Source: Clusia tigrina
Taxonomy: Eukaryota; Arthropoda; Insecta; Diptera; Clusiidae
Length of the DNA: 64,000 nt
Direction of reading: 5' to 3'
NCBI GenBank assembly: GCA_920105625.2
Contig: OV050030.1
Coordinates: forward strand, 94,370,652 to 94,434,651
Part shown: positions 10,599-21,294 of the stretch, piece after piece
Layout: the number at the start of each line of letters is the position of its first letter
Numbering within the stretch: position 1 is the stretch's first letter
Program-made: the position numbers and the translations under genes
Notes under the pieces: model-generated
The model's database searches: none
Told to the model about the DNA's origin: nothing
Seen by the model: only the letters and a program-made list of their open reading frames with translations

Positions 10599-12350
10599 GT
10601 GAACAAGTATTTCACAACGAAATGGAAAATATCGCAATTCGAGAAATTAACCTTAAAGAGCATAAAAAAAAAACATAAAAGTGCGGGACTATCAACATCG
10701 GAAAAGAAAAGCGTGCTAATCGATCGACTTGAAGCCTTTTATAGCGCAAATGGCAGTTGCGAAATTCCGACAAGCCTGATTGCTTTGATGCAACTTATGA
10801 GTTTTCTCGAAGAGACAATCGCGTAGTTGCAGAAGCAACAACAAAACAGTGCTAAAGAAGCAAATCCTACAATGAAAAATGATTTTTCGCCGCATATTAT
10901 GTCGTCACCGCAATCGAGTGTTGAAAATTTTGTGCCAAATTCGAAAGTGCATACGCAGGTGCCATTCGTTTGGCCTACGTATACACAGCCATCGCGAGCC
11001 GTGGTCCAAGAAATTCAAACAAACGCAATCGTGCACAACGCTATGACGTCATACCCGCAAGTATGTACACCAAAGTGAACCTTAAGTGCAGTACAATGGA
11101 TATATACTCTGTCTGAGTGCTGCGCTTACTAGATTGTTCAGACAAAATAAAAAAAATAAAAAATGTATACCGACGCATACTCCCTCCGTATCACTTGCAG
11201 CCGAACACTTGTTTTCTTCGCACTCGTTGCAAACGCAAATGCCAAATCAAGCATATAAGCAGCCGTCTTACGATCGTCAAATCGCCCTGAATATACAGCT
11301 TTCGCATGTAAAGCAGCCGTATTCGTTCTACGCGTCCAATAATAAAGACAACAATATTGCCATCGTCTATGATTCAAATGCCAGCTCAAACGCAAAACAC
11401 GCATTTGTTTAATGTGTGTGCTAGTGTGCAGCAATCTGCACATGCTCCGTTCGTTTCGCATGCAATTATACAGCCGTATAATCAAAATGCAATAATATAC
11501 AAATTCCAGTTGGAAATGCGAATCGTGCTTAGTCATTCTCGCCAACTACAATGATTGCGCCGAATTTTGTGCAGCCGCAAGTGAAAGAAAATCGCAGCCG
11601 TTCTTGAATAATTCAACGCCGTACGAAAATGTAAACAGTGATAAACAGAACAGTGTCGTACAGGAAAATATGCTTTGTAATATGCGCGAAATTGTTGCTC
11701 TACTACTGGATTTAACCCGTTAAGTGAAAAATCGTCAAATTCCCTACACTTCGTAAAACGTGTGCAAATGCTGTAAGAAGCATACAAATAGACTGATCAA
11801 GCGCTGTTGTTCGCCGTTCAGCAGAAAATGTACGGTGCTGCGAAATATTGAGTCGACTCATTGGGTGAATTTACTTCAGATTTTCCGATTTTCGATAATG
11901 TTTCCGACGTGCATATAAAAATTACACAAACAAAATGTGAATATAGTTAATCGCCGGAAGAATATTACTATTAAATACTTTCAATCGGTACAAAAAGTTG
12001 AATGCCCGAAAGTGTTATAACGCGCCACATCGTCAATGGCATAAACGATAATGATTTGAAGAAGAAAATATCGAAAGAATACTCGCGCTGCAATGAGCTA
12101 TCAATAGCTATTGTAGTTTCAATGATTTTTACCGTGGTCCAATCGCAAATAAACCAAAATATGCGCAGCCGTCTACGTCCTATAACGCGAAAACAGTTGT
12201 AAAACGCGATACAGATAAAGGTGTAAAATGTTATAATTGTTTTAAATTTGGTCATTTTGCAATAAATGTCTCGAGTCGCAAAGAAAAGAGCGATGTGGTA
12301 AATGTCAACGTACCACACACAAAACGAACGAATGCACCGACAAAAATTAG
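10599..12350 (+). pseudogene. Gypsy B Gag with SAP-like N-terminus
   Basis: The first frame (10599-11078) is interrupted by one TAG at 10824 and starts with a short helical segment, LTLKSIKKKHKSAGLSTSEK followed by KSVLIDRL, which resembles a SAP DNA-binding fold. A Gln/Asn/Ser/Pro-rich middle follows in broken frames (to about 11900). Around 12010-12200 there is a more conserved capsid-like piece. A degenerate zinc knuckle, CYNCFKFGHFA, lies near 12228. The last Cys is displaced by a frame change. The SAP assignment is by pattern only; the Gag role follows from position between LTR and protease. Confidence 0.7.
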
Positions 12351-12359
12351 AAAATAAAT

Positions 12360-12640
12360 GTGAATAAAATTGAAGCAAATGTTAATACCGATGGCGAACT
12401 AATAAAGGAAATCACCGTAAATGGTAATAAAACGCGTGCTTTTGTAGACCCGGCTAGTAATCGAACGCCGATCCGAAAATCGTTTGTCGCTGCAATCGGT
12501 GAAATGCAGCCCTGTCACAGCGTATTAAGTGGTTTTGCCGGAGGTCAATACGAGTGCGCGAATCGATTTGCTTGCCGTTGAGGATGACTTTCTCTTCGAA
12601 AATATTGTCATAGGCAGAGAAAATCTATGACGTGAGGGAA
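12360..12640 (+). pseudogene. Gypsy B aspartic protease remnant
   Basis: The frame 12360-12581 reads ITVNGNKTRAFVDPASNRT. The FVDPAS block corresponds to the retropepsin FVDTGS/FVDPGS active site and sits between the zinc knuckle and RT, as expected. A frame change near 12560 leads to VRVNRFACR/IDLLAVEDDFLF-type sequence and ENIVIGREN, which resembles the end of the protease domain. Confidence 0.7.
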
Positions 12641-12689
12641 ATCGCATAATTATTGAAGGAGACGTGTACTGGATCGAGAAAGCACAAAG

Positions 12690-13190
12690 CGTAACGGAAA
12701 GATGGACACTACGAGTACAATCGAATGCCGTTTGGTGTCGTCAACGCACCAGCCGTTTTCCAGGCCGTGATAAATCGCATTGTTGCGAAAATGAAGCCTG
12801 GAGAAGTGCTAGCTTATCTCGACGACGTGATCATCCCGAGTAAAACCGTCAAAGAAAGTCTACGCCGCTTGCATAAATTTTTAGCGATTTTGCAAAAAAG
12901 TGGGATAACGTTACGCCTCGACAAGTGTGTGTTTCTCCCCACTAAAATCACACACTTGGGCCACGTAATTAGCAAAAATGGTATTTCGCCCGGATAAAAT
13001 AAATTAAACGCCATCAGAAACTTCAAGCCACCGACGAACGTTACTGAAGTCCGAAGATTTCTAGGCCTGTCGGGTTTCTTTCGAAAATTCGTACCGGAAT
13101 ACTCGCTTGTATCGAAGCCGCTTACGAAACTGCTCCATAAATCCGAAGCCGACAACTTTACTTGGAGTGAGCCGCAATAACTATCATACT
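12690..13190 (+). pseudogene. Gypsy B reverse transcriptase, C-terminal two-thirds
   Basis: Starts abruptly at MPFGVVNAPAVFQ (12725), the block just upstream of the catalytic motif, then LAYLDDVIIPS supplies the YLDD-type active site near 12812. LRLDKCVF, HLGHVIS and, after a stop near 12997, [16 protein letters not shown] follow. The fingers domain is absent: only about 80 bp separate it from the protease, so a large internal deletion is evident. Confidence 0.88.
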
Positions 13191-13707
13191 CGCGCTGTAT
13201 GATTTCTCAACAAAACATGAGGTGCATACCGACGCCAGCTGCGTCGGTCTCGGAGGCGTATTGCTCCAGTGTGGGAATGGGAAAGACTGGCAACACGTTT
13301 TCTTCTACAGCCGTCACAGTACCGAAACAGAAAGCAGTTACTACAGCTACGAACTTGAAGTTCTAGCCGCCATCGAAGACTTGGATCGTTCTCGAGTTTA
13401 CATCCTAGGTAAGAAATTTCGTTTAGTTACATATTGTTCGGCTATCGCCAAAACCAAAACCAACAAGGAGTTAATTCCGAAAATCGCGCGATGGTACATG
13501 AAACTGCTCGAATACGATTGCGAAATAGTGTATCGCCAAGGAAGTCGCATGTCACATGTGGACGCACTAAGGCGTGCACCCGTCGAAGAAGCTAATGGCG
13601 TCGAACCAGCCGGATTTGTGCTGAAAATCTCCGCCGAGCAGGAGGACTGGCTGCTGACTATCCAACTAGAAGATGAATCGCAAGCACATATCGTCGCCGT
13701 GCTATGA
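13191..13707 (+). pseudogene. Gypsy B RNase H
   Basis: HTDASCVGLGGVLLQ gives the first catalytic Asp. HSTETESSYYSYELEVLAAI gives the Glu. The TDH/TDCSAI block is degraded to VTYCSAIAKT, so the third Asp looks lost. YDCEIVYRQGSRMSHVDALR is the usual C-terminal tether. The frame from 13222 to 13707 is open for 161 codons. Confidence 0.88.
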
Positions 13708-14849
13708 AGGGTACTGAGCAGTCCGTACACAAAAAGCACTACCAAACCGAATACGTTATCCAATATCACCGTTTGTACCGCAAAATGGCTGACGGTCTTA
13801 AATTTGTGGTACCAAAATCCATCCGTTGGAGAATCGTCCAGTCATGCCATGATGATTCTCGTCATTTTGCTATGGACAAAACCATCGAAAGAGTCAAAAA
13901 GCATTTTTGGTTCCCGAGGATATGAAAATATGTCAAAGACTATATTGCCGCTTGTATCCAATGCTGTTACAAGAAAACTCTTAGAGGGAAAGCTGAAGGA
14001 AGGTTTTACTCTGGCGAGATGGAACCAGTACCGTTTCATTCCATCCACATCGACCATCTAGGTCCTTTCGAGCGCAGTAAACGAGGAATGTCCTACGTTT
14101 TAGCCATTTCCGACACCTTCAGTAAATTTCTCATCGTCGAAGCCGTCAGAAACACCAAAACCGCCGCAGTAATCGCCGCTCTCAACGAAATGACAAGCTA
14201 CTTTGGTTTGCCATAGCGTATCGTGTCTGATAGAGGCACCGCCTTCACGTCAAAAACCTTCAAAGAATTCTGCGACCACAATAACTTCCAAAACGTGAAA
14301 AACGTCGTACGAACACCGAGAGCCATTGGCCAGGTTGAACGTGCAAGCCAAACGAATTTGTCTTATCTACGAACATCGACACAGGACCCGAAGGACTGCG
14401 ACTTAAATCTTCGAAACCTACAATGGTCCGTAAACTCACAAGTCAACGCCACGACTGGGTTTAGCCCTAATGAAATTGTGTTTGATTTTGATCTCCTCGA
14501 CAGAACGCAAAACCACGTTCTCGCAGCAATACATGATGCCACCGAGCGGAGATCTGATACCGATCGCGCAGCATGCCAGCATGCGCTCAAAAGCATCATG
14601 AACGAGCGTGAGAAAAAGAAACACCGATTTGACCAAAAACATGCCGTGCCAAGAAAGTATACCGCAGGAGATTTTGTCGTCATCGAGAACGTCGCTCCGT
14701 CAACATGCGAGTCCCCAAAATTGGAGCCTAAGTACAAGGGCCCGTACGTAATTACAAAAGCGCTCGACAACGACAGGTACGTCATCGAAGACATACCAGC
14801 TATGCAGATTATTCAACGGAAATTCGAGTCTGTCTACTCGTACGACTAA
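13704..14849 (+). pseudogene. Gypsy B integrase
   Basis: Three frames cover the domain. The HHCC finger is visible as HDDSRHF near 13848 and CIQCCYKK near 13960. Catalytic Asp residues are in HIDHLGPF (14045) and VSDRGTAF (14223), and Glu is in GQVERASQ (14330). A stop after YFGLP (14214-14216) and frame changes near 13925 and 14000 disable it. The C-terminal part, from KKKHRFDQ to KYKGPYVI and beyond, is open for 208 codons and resembles the chromodomain-less tail with a GPYV motif. Confidence 0.9.
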
Positions 14850-14964
14850 ATCCGATGCTGGTGTCATAGCTCACCAGAGTTAGATGGTACAACCGATATT
14901 GACACCAACGATGAAGCCGCATCTGAGGAAATCGAGGGCCATTCCATGTGAAAATTGTCCGAGC

Positions 14965-15201
14965 TGTCAATCCCGAATACAACCCTGCGTAGGTTATGCA
15001 AATTAACACATCAACACTCGCTGTAAACCAAGAGAGTCGTAACGAGATCGCCGTCGTGAATAGTCCGCACACCGCATAAACTCCAACACTACTTTTATAT
15101 TTTATATTCAATAAACTTATTTTTCCATTTACAAACTAAAGTCCGCCGTGTTATTATTTCCGCCTATACCTGTCTACCCAATTTTGCCCTAGCCCCTGAC
15201 A
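14965..15201 (+). repeat. 3' LTR of gypsy B
   Basis: Begins TGTCAATCCCGAATAC and ends CCCCTGACA, then the ATTG duplication. Same TATA-like and AATAAA signals as the 5' copy. Confidence 0.9.
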
Positions 15202-15205
15202 ATTG

Positions 15206-15839
15206 TTTCCCTTTTGATTTTTTAGTTTTCTTTGAATTAACCAAAGTCCTATCCAAACATATTTTTTATTATCTTATACCCTCCATGGAAAAATAACATG
15301 CTGCATTTATGAGATATTTTATTAAAAACAAATAAATTGCAATTTTTTTTATGTATATTATACATAAACTGTACTGATTCTATATACATATTTTTAAAAT
15401 TTAATTTTTTAAGTATAGTTTATAAAAGTAAAGAAATAAAATGTAATAGATCTTGCAGCTCCATAAATTATTACAAAGCTTGTGACGTTGCTGGTATTAT
15501 TATTTAAATTGTCCGTCACTACAACCCACTCCTTGGATTGGCTTCTACTTATTTCTTTCAGTTTTATCTCTGCTTGAGATCCTTTATTAGCTGTCAATTT
15601 CAGCCCACTAAGCGTCCCATTCTACCGGATCCAGTTCATGGTGAATTTTTAATTTAAATGAAACAATATCATTCTAGTTGGTTACGCTTGCTTCCGCCCG
15701 GTTTTTCACAGTCACTGAAATCTGCGGTATAGCAGTAAGTTCTTGTTTCCTTCAATATACCCTTTATCACAGAAGGAGGAGTGGTATTTATTGACACATA
15801 CGAGTATATATACAAATGATCACAATCGCGTTCAAAGCA
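15206..15839. other. AT-rich non-coding DNA
   Basis: No coding signal, terminal repeat or family resemblance that I can support. Confidence 0.45.
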
Positions 15840-16090
15840 ATTTTGATTGTGTCCGTTCGTCTGTGCATCTGTGGCCACTTTTTTCCAGACCGTTGGAGAT
15901 ATCAATATGGAATTTTGCAAAAATATAGTCTGGACCAGAACATAGAACCAGATTCCTATATGATTCCATTTCGACAAATACCACGCCTAACTCCCATATA
16001 TGCACTTTATGCAATGTTTATAAAATGACTTCCCACTAATTAATTATATAATAACGCAATTATGTAGATGTGGGTCCTACTAGACACAAT
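15840..16090 (+). repeat. Dispersed non-coding repeat, copy 1
   Basis: The stretch contains GTCCGTTCGTCTGTGCATCTGTGGCCACTTTT-type sequence (15850-15885), a following ATGGAATTTTGCAAAA segment and AGATGTGGGTCCTAC at 16072. The same blocks occur in the same order, inverted, at 35560-35840. No ORF belongs to it. The class is unknown; many fly genomes carry repeats of this kind. Confidence 0.65.
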
Positions 16091-17280
16091 GCAAAATTTG
16101 GCCGATTTACATTTACTTCCAAGCCCACTATTAAAACATATGTATTACCTAAAATAAGGAATTAATAGTCTAAATTTTTTGCGAAACAGTAGGTGGACAT
16201 TAGAAATCCATCAGAAATGGATTTTTATAAAAAAAAATTAACCTAGCTTTACTCGTATTGATGATATATGAATAATAATTGGCAGTAATGTACATTGGGT
16301 CCATACTAATGCATGTACAAAGTATATTATTACTACTGCCACTCCATCCATTAACCAATATTCATTACTGGGTTCCATCAACAAAATTTCACACGAACGT
16401 TCACAGTTCTAGTCATTTTCAAAGCCACGCCTTTCACAGACATATTTGAAACTTAGGACCTATACAAAATTGTATACGGTTTATTGGATGGAAATTTTAT
16501 ATAAATAAGTGTATTGACAGCAACGGTTCCCCCTTATAATCAAGGGTATCACAACGAAAATTACAAGAGATATGCTCCTAAATATGATATATGTGTAAAA
16601 TTTGGAAGTAATGTACATCGCAATGGCACAGTGTATCTCGAAATCGGCGAAAATCGATTTTAGCTCTCTTTACTTATTTTAACTGCCTTCTTTATACTAC
16701 TAGATTGAGAGGCGTATCTGACCACAGTTATCCAAGCGAGTATGCTTATATTCTGGAAAGTCAGCTAATGTTCCTTAAGATATGTATCCTTCCATCTGCG
16801 GAACAAAATTTATTCATCAGGATCGTTAAATGCTGCAGGATCACATTCTTTATATCACACACAACTTGCTTTATTCAGTTGAACATCTACTCGCCCCTAT
16901 TGGAAAAAATAAAATTAATATTTTATGCGGCAATTTTGCATGATGATGTACCAGTACTTCCAAAAATGGGCCTTGTCGCAGATTTTTTTGCTGAAGTCGT
17001 GGTCCGCGTGCAATGGCTCCAGAGCACAGTCGGCGAACATACGGCGTTGCCTATTGTCGTTTTCATTCAGCTCCTAGGTTAGTTGCATTTTGAAAGCCAA
17101 GTTGATGTTTGCGAAGGACCAAATTTTTGTGCGTGGCATTGCATTGACTGCCTCTGGTTTTCCTGCCCACCCTCACGGACAGCTGCGATGTTTTTTGCAT
17201 GTCTTGCGTTTCGTTGACGTACGAGTGTAAAATTGATTGTTCATTGAACCGATCGACTCGAAGTTGGTTGCTAATTGTGT
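16091..17280. other. Non-coding DNA, nothing recognised
   Basis: Includes an open frame of 125 codons at 16705-17082 with no recognisable domain and no homologue that I know; it is probably chance. The remainder is AT-rich. Confidence 0.4.
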
Positions 17281-18363
17281 TCAGTTATAAAATTGAAAAT
17301 TACTATTTAGAATGTTTCGCGGAACATTAAGAAATTTATTATAAAGGAACATCGCATATCGTAAGACAGTGCAGAATAGACGACCAATGTTTTTTTTGAT
17401 GGCTTGAGGATGAATTGCAACTGATGTACAATTTATAGCGAATGGCTTTATTCACAAGCAACGAAAATACAAACAAGTTTCCTTCCGAATGTCATATTTT
17501 CCGTTAAATAATTTTACTTCAGAAAGACCATTCTGTGTAGTACAATCTTAATAATATACTTTGGAACACCTTTAAATACATTGGGGAAAAAGCTTAACGA
17601 AGTTGGCTGAAGAACCACTATCCCATATAATATATATATTTTGGCCCACGGACATCAATTGATTCATTACAGGGCATATGTCCAATCGAAAGGTTCCACA
17701 CATGAAATGGATTCATTACAAGAAAAGACAGAAACTGGTATCGGATATGAGTACTACATTAAACATTCATCTCAGAGCAATACCCATAGTATCCTCGTCG
17801 AAAAAAGCGAAGATAAATTCCACTATATGAACCTCAAAACAAATACTTCCACCATATATGTACAGAGTGCCATGATGAGCAACATACACGCCAGCATAGA
17901 ATCGTTGTACGTACTGTGCGGGAAAGAAGGGAGTGGAATGTAGAGATCGCCGAGGGAGCCCGAGGAAACAACGACGAGCGTCACTAGAACCAACAGGCAG
18001 CAGGGTTTTAATTAGTGTAGTATAGAATAAGTTCTAATTTGTAATTTGAGTTTGTATATGCGCCAGTAAGAAAAGAGACCAATAATGGTGAAAAAAACAA
18101 AGATATGTAAAGTTAAAAAAGAAAAAAATAAATAAAAGGGGACGGAATTTATAAGGAACAACATGCAAAATAAAAGAAAGAAACAATAAAAAAGAGAACC
18201 TAAATATATGGGAAATATTAAGATAATAAACTAAATGTTTGTATTGTATGATGTGTCAAATGCACGAAATTGTTGACGGTGCAAATATAACAGTACATAA
18301 TTCCCAACTGAAAGTTAGTTACACTACCTTCATCTAAAAAGAGGGGAGGGATGTTGTGAGTCA
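17281..18363 (+). repeat. Diverged second copy of the gypsy A 3' region, ending at an LTR start
   Basis: Sequence blocks match 3379-4850 in order, including the AACAAGTTTCCTTCCG segment, the GGACATCAATTGATTCATTA segment near 17650 and the purine tract AAAGAGGGGAGGG before TGTTGTGAGT at 18352. After about a dozen bases the LTR no longer matches. A 100-codon open frame (17641-17943) lies inside; its counterpart around 3867-3990 is not open, so coding is doubtful. Confidence 0.7.
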
Positions 18364-18699
18364 ACCTAAAAATAACAACAACAAAACCTCAGTAGCGCTA
18401 ATGTTTAATTGTTAATAATAAGAAAAGTGCCGGTCTTTAAGGCGGACGTATAATCGAAGAATATTTATGAAAATAATTGTTACTCATAAGCAAAAGTAAA
18501 ATATTCTGAGCATTTGCAAAGAATATATTTCACAGTATTTTGAGATTATAGTATGGTAATTTTAAGATTGGAGTAATTTTTGACAATTGTTTATTTATTG
18601 TGTTTAATATTGCCAAAAAGGAAAAATCAAATAAATAAATATGAAATAATTAAAAAATATTATTAAAGTCCCACCTTCGACTGCATCTCCGGTGCATCA
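18364..18699. other. AT-rich DNA between gypsy A-like fragment and Bel/Pao
   Basis: Nothing recognised beyond AT-rich sequence. It may include a diverged LTR remnant. Confidence 0.4.
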
Positions 18700-19250
18700 T
18701 TATTATTTGCCATAACACGCGGTGTATAAACCAGAGAGTACTTCCATCAAGATCCGGGCGGTGTTTAACGCATCGCAAGAACATCACGAATGCCATCAGC
18801 TTGAATGATGTACAAGACACCGGGTCAGTGTGGCAATCAGACCTGACCCGACTCAGGATTCAATGGCGTATGTTAGGTATGTGCTCAACTGAGACATACA
18901 CAAAATGTACCGCCATATCTTGGTGGACTCTAACCAGACCGCGTACCAACATATTCTTCTTTTGGCCACTTCAATAGTCGAGTTCGAACCAAAAATGGTC
19001 ACCTTTGGGGTAAATTGAGCTCTATGTCTCGCTATTAGGACCCTTCTACAACTGGCAGACGACATGGAATACAAATACCCACTCGCTTCACATGCGCTGC
19101 GTCACTCTATGTACGTCGACGATGCACTGATAGGCACACATGATATACCGACTACAATCCAAACTCGGAATGAGCTGATGGGTATCCTTGACTCGGCTGG
19201 GTACTCCATACGTAAATGAACTGCCAACTACCGAACCTACTCCGGGAGGA
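18700..19250 (+). pseudogene. Bel/Pao reverse transcriptase remnant
   Basis: Translated fragments across all three frames give the Bel/Pao order: KIRAVFNAS near 18755, a DIHKMYRHI-type block near 18893 (family form DIEKMYRQI), and MYVDDALIGTHD at 19107, which is the YVDD active site followed by the Bel-specific D-x-x-x-G/S spacing. Frameshifts and stops occur every 50-150 bp, so it is long dead. The 5' half of the element (gag, protease) is absent. Confidence 0.85.
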
Positions 19251-20280
19251 CTTCCTCAAAGTTGAGCCTAGTACCACTAGTACTTTAGGGATTCGATAGA
19301 TCGTACGGGCAAATGGTTTTATTTCCATGTGGTAGCCTTGCCAATGGTATAGTAAGTATAATAATAGTAAGTAGTATAATAGTACTATAGCACAACTTTT
19401 TGATCCAGCGGGGTGGCTCGATCCCATCTTCATTGTCGCCAAAATCTTAATGGAACAGATATGGTTGGACTAAATCGTTTCGGATGACCAACTAAATTCT
19501 TCTTCTATCTTTATATAGGAACTATTCCTATCTCAATATCGCAAATCCAAATACCATGTTGGGTCTTCTCCTGATCATATTATTGAATTTCTTGCTTTCG
19601 GTGATGCTTCACAGCAGGAATATGCCGCGGCCCTACATGTGCGCTGTCAAGACAAGGATACTACCCCAGCTCATCTCCTCGTAGCACAGTTGCTCGTTGC
19701 ACCTTTAAAATTCGATCTCTCCCTCGTCTCGAATTATGCTGTAACTCCACTTAAAACTCTCTTGAACATCACCGAACAAAATCTATACTGCCGGACTCCA
19801 CCATAGTATTGGCGTGGCTTTGTAAGCAGACGCACGTCTGGAACGCATTCATTGCAAATCTCGTGACCATGATTCTCGACAACGTAGGTGTGAACAACTG
19901 GCACCATGCATCCAGCGGATCCCCCAAGCTAAGGAATCCCACCTCACGCTTGGGTCAACAATGTACTGTGGTGGAGTGGACCGAGCTGGCTTCGACAGGC
20001 TCGGTGGATCGGGCCTATGAACGACAAGGAGATCCTCCCGCACACTGAGGAACAATTGCAACCGGTGAAAACCTTTATGGCAGGCGTGTCGCAACATGAC
20101 GACCCTACTCTACCATTCTCGTCAATACATAGAGCGCTGTGAGTTTTGAGCCTTGAATGAAGGTTCAAGACTCATACCTGCCCAAATTTCGAGATATAAC
20201 TCCTGAACACCTGAAGAATATTCCGAAATATATCCAAAAGGAAGACTTTATCCAGAACACGAACTTTCTACTATAATTGA
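19251..20280 (+). pseudogene. Bel/Pao RNase H and linker remnant
   Basis: LFDPAGWLDPIFIVAKILMEQIWLD-like sequence at 19397-19470 is the conserved Bel linker after RT. EFLAFGDASQQEYAAALHVR near 19588 is the RNase H start, carrying the catalytic Asp in FGDAS. Degraded sequence up to about 20280 fits the rest of this domain and the integrase N-terminus. Confidence 0.78.
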
Positions 20281-21072
20281 ATCCCTTCCTGCATTAACGT
20301 TGACAGTATACTAACCTTTCTCGAAAACAGACCCTGCCATACTACCTTAATATAGCCATTTTACTCGTCTTCTGATCTAATTCACTCACATCATCTCATT
20401 GCAAGGGATGAATCATCTAATGTTACGCCTGTTTCGAAGCCAATGCTGGATTCCCAAAGCAAATTCCGCCAGTGTAAATCCTATCTTCTCGAGAAGAAAC
20501 AACCCACACTCAGCTTATGGTGCCCCTTCCGATCGCGGGAACCATGTGCGCCCGACTTTTACCCAGACTGGAGTGGACTTTACGGGCCATTTTGAGATCA
20601 AGAACTATCGGGGAAGAGGGTGTCTCCTCATGAATGCCTATGTCTGCATCTCCGTCTGCATTGAAACCAAGGCTGCTCATTTGGAAGCCACCAATAACCT
20701 TAGTACCACTGCATTTATAGCCGCGGATCCATTATGGTAATGGACGAAACTTTGTGGGTGGAACTTCGCCGAAATTTCCAACAAATACTCTGAGAAACGC
20801 AACAATGAGCAACAGCCGGTGATGCTCAGGTTAAATTAGAATTGCATATAATTCCACCTCATGCTCCACATATGGTGGACTCTGGAAAGTCGCAGTGTAA
20901 ATTTTCAAACAATATTTGAAACGCATGGAGAGGGGCATCTAAAAATACACTTGCGAAGAATTTTGTACTGTTCCCGCTCGAATAGAAACTTGTCTTAACT
21001 CATGGTTTATCTATGAGCTGTCAAACGATCCTTGGACCTCCAGTCGCTGAACCCAGGAAATTTTTTGGTGGG
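20281..21072 (+). pseudogene. Bel/Pao integrase remnant, 3' end cut by rosa
   Basis: The frame 20399-20740 includes QTGVDFTGHFEIK and AYVCISVCIETKAAHLEA, the Bel/Pao integrase core with the first catalytic Asp, and NLSTTAFIAA. Near 20860 PPHAPHMVDSGK-like sequence matches the P(P)xxPHxGGLWE block that holds the catalytic Glu. Remnants of the family tail (TPGHFLVG form) are seen up to 21070. It then meets the rosa fragment. Confidence 0.83.
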
Positions 21073-21294
21073 TATGTAGCGCTCTTAAAGTTGAGGCGCT
21101 CTTAAAGTTGAGGCGACTGACTCCGAATTTCGGTAGTAAATTTTAATAATTTCGACTCGTTCTTGGCTCGTATATCTTTGCACGATAAAATGGCAAACCT
21201 TACTGAACAGAAATGTCAAAAGAGCGGTTAAAAATATGGCGTCGTTTGCTGTCACTATCGATTTACTTTTGTAGCGTTTCTTTTGAAACACCCT
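21073..21294 (-). mobile_element. 5' end of a DD41D (rosa-type) mariner
   Basis: On the minus strand the segment starts GGGTGTTTCAAAAG at 21293, resembling the terminus of the rosa copy near 40540, and is followed by the N-terminal transposase reading RYTSQERVEIIKIYYRNSES (about 21180-21120), a helix-turn-helix start seen in this group. TTA/TA beside 21294 fits TA target use. The element is truncated at 21073 with a short tandem duplication of GCGCTCTTAAAGTTGAG. It interrupts the viral NS1 copy. Confidence 0.72.

Larger units (their letters stand above)
10308..15201 (+). mobile_element. Ty3/gypsy element B, LTR to LTR, TSD ATTG
   Basis: A complete but decayed retrotransposon of about 4.9 kb. 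Both LTRs (236 and 237 bp) are present in the same orientation and ATTG occurs immediately outside each (10304-10307 and 15202-15205). The interior follows gag, protease, RT, RNase H, integrase. The N-terminal half of RT is largely missing between 12600 and 12720. The LTRs differ at only a few positions, yet the coding region has many stops, so either the decay was fast or the LTRs were homogenised. Confidence 0.92.

Noticed and set aside
16705..17082. 125-codon open frame
   Set aside because: No recognisable motif, AT-rich surroundings and no second copy; best taken as chance.
20837..20915. Separate gene downstream of the Bel/Pao integrase core
   Set aside because: The translated pieces match the PPHAPH and tail blocks of the same Bel/Pao integrase in shifted frames.
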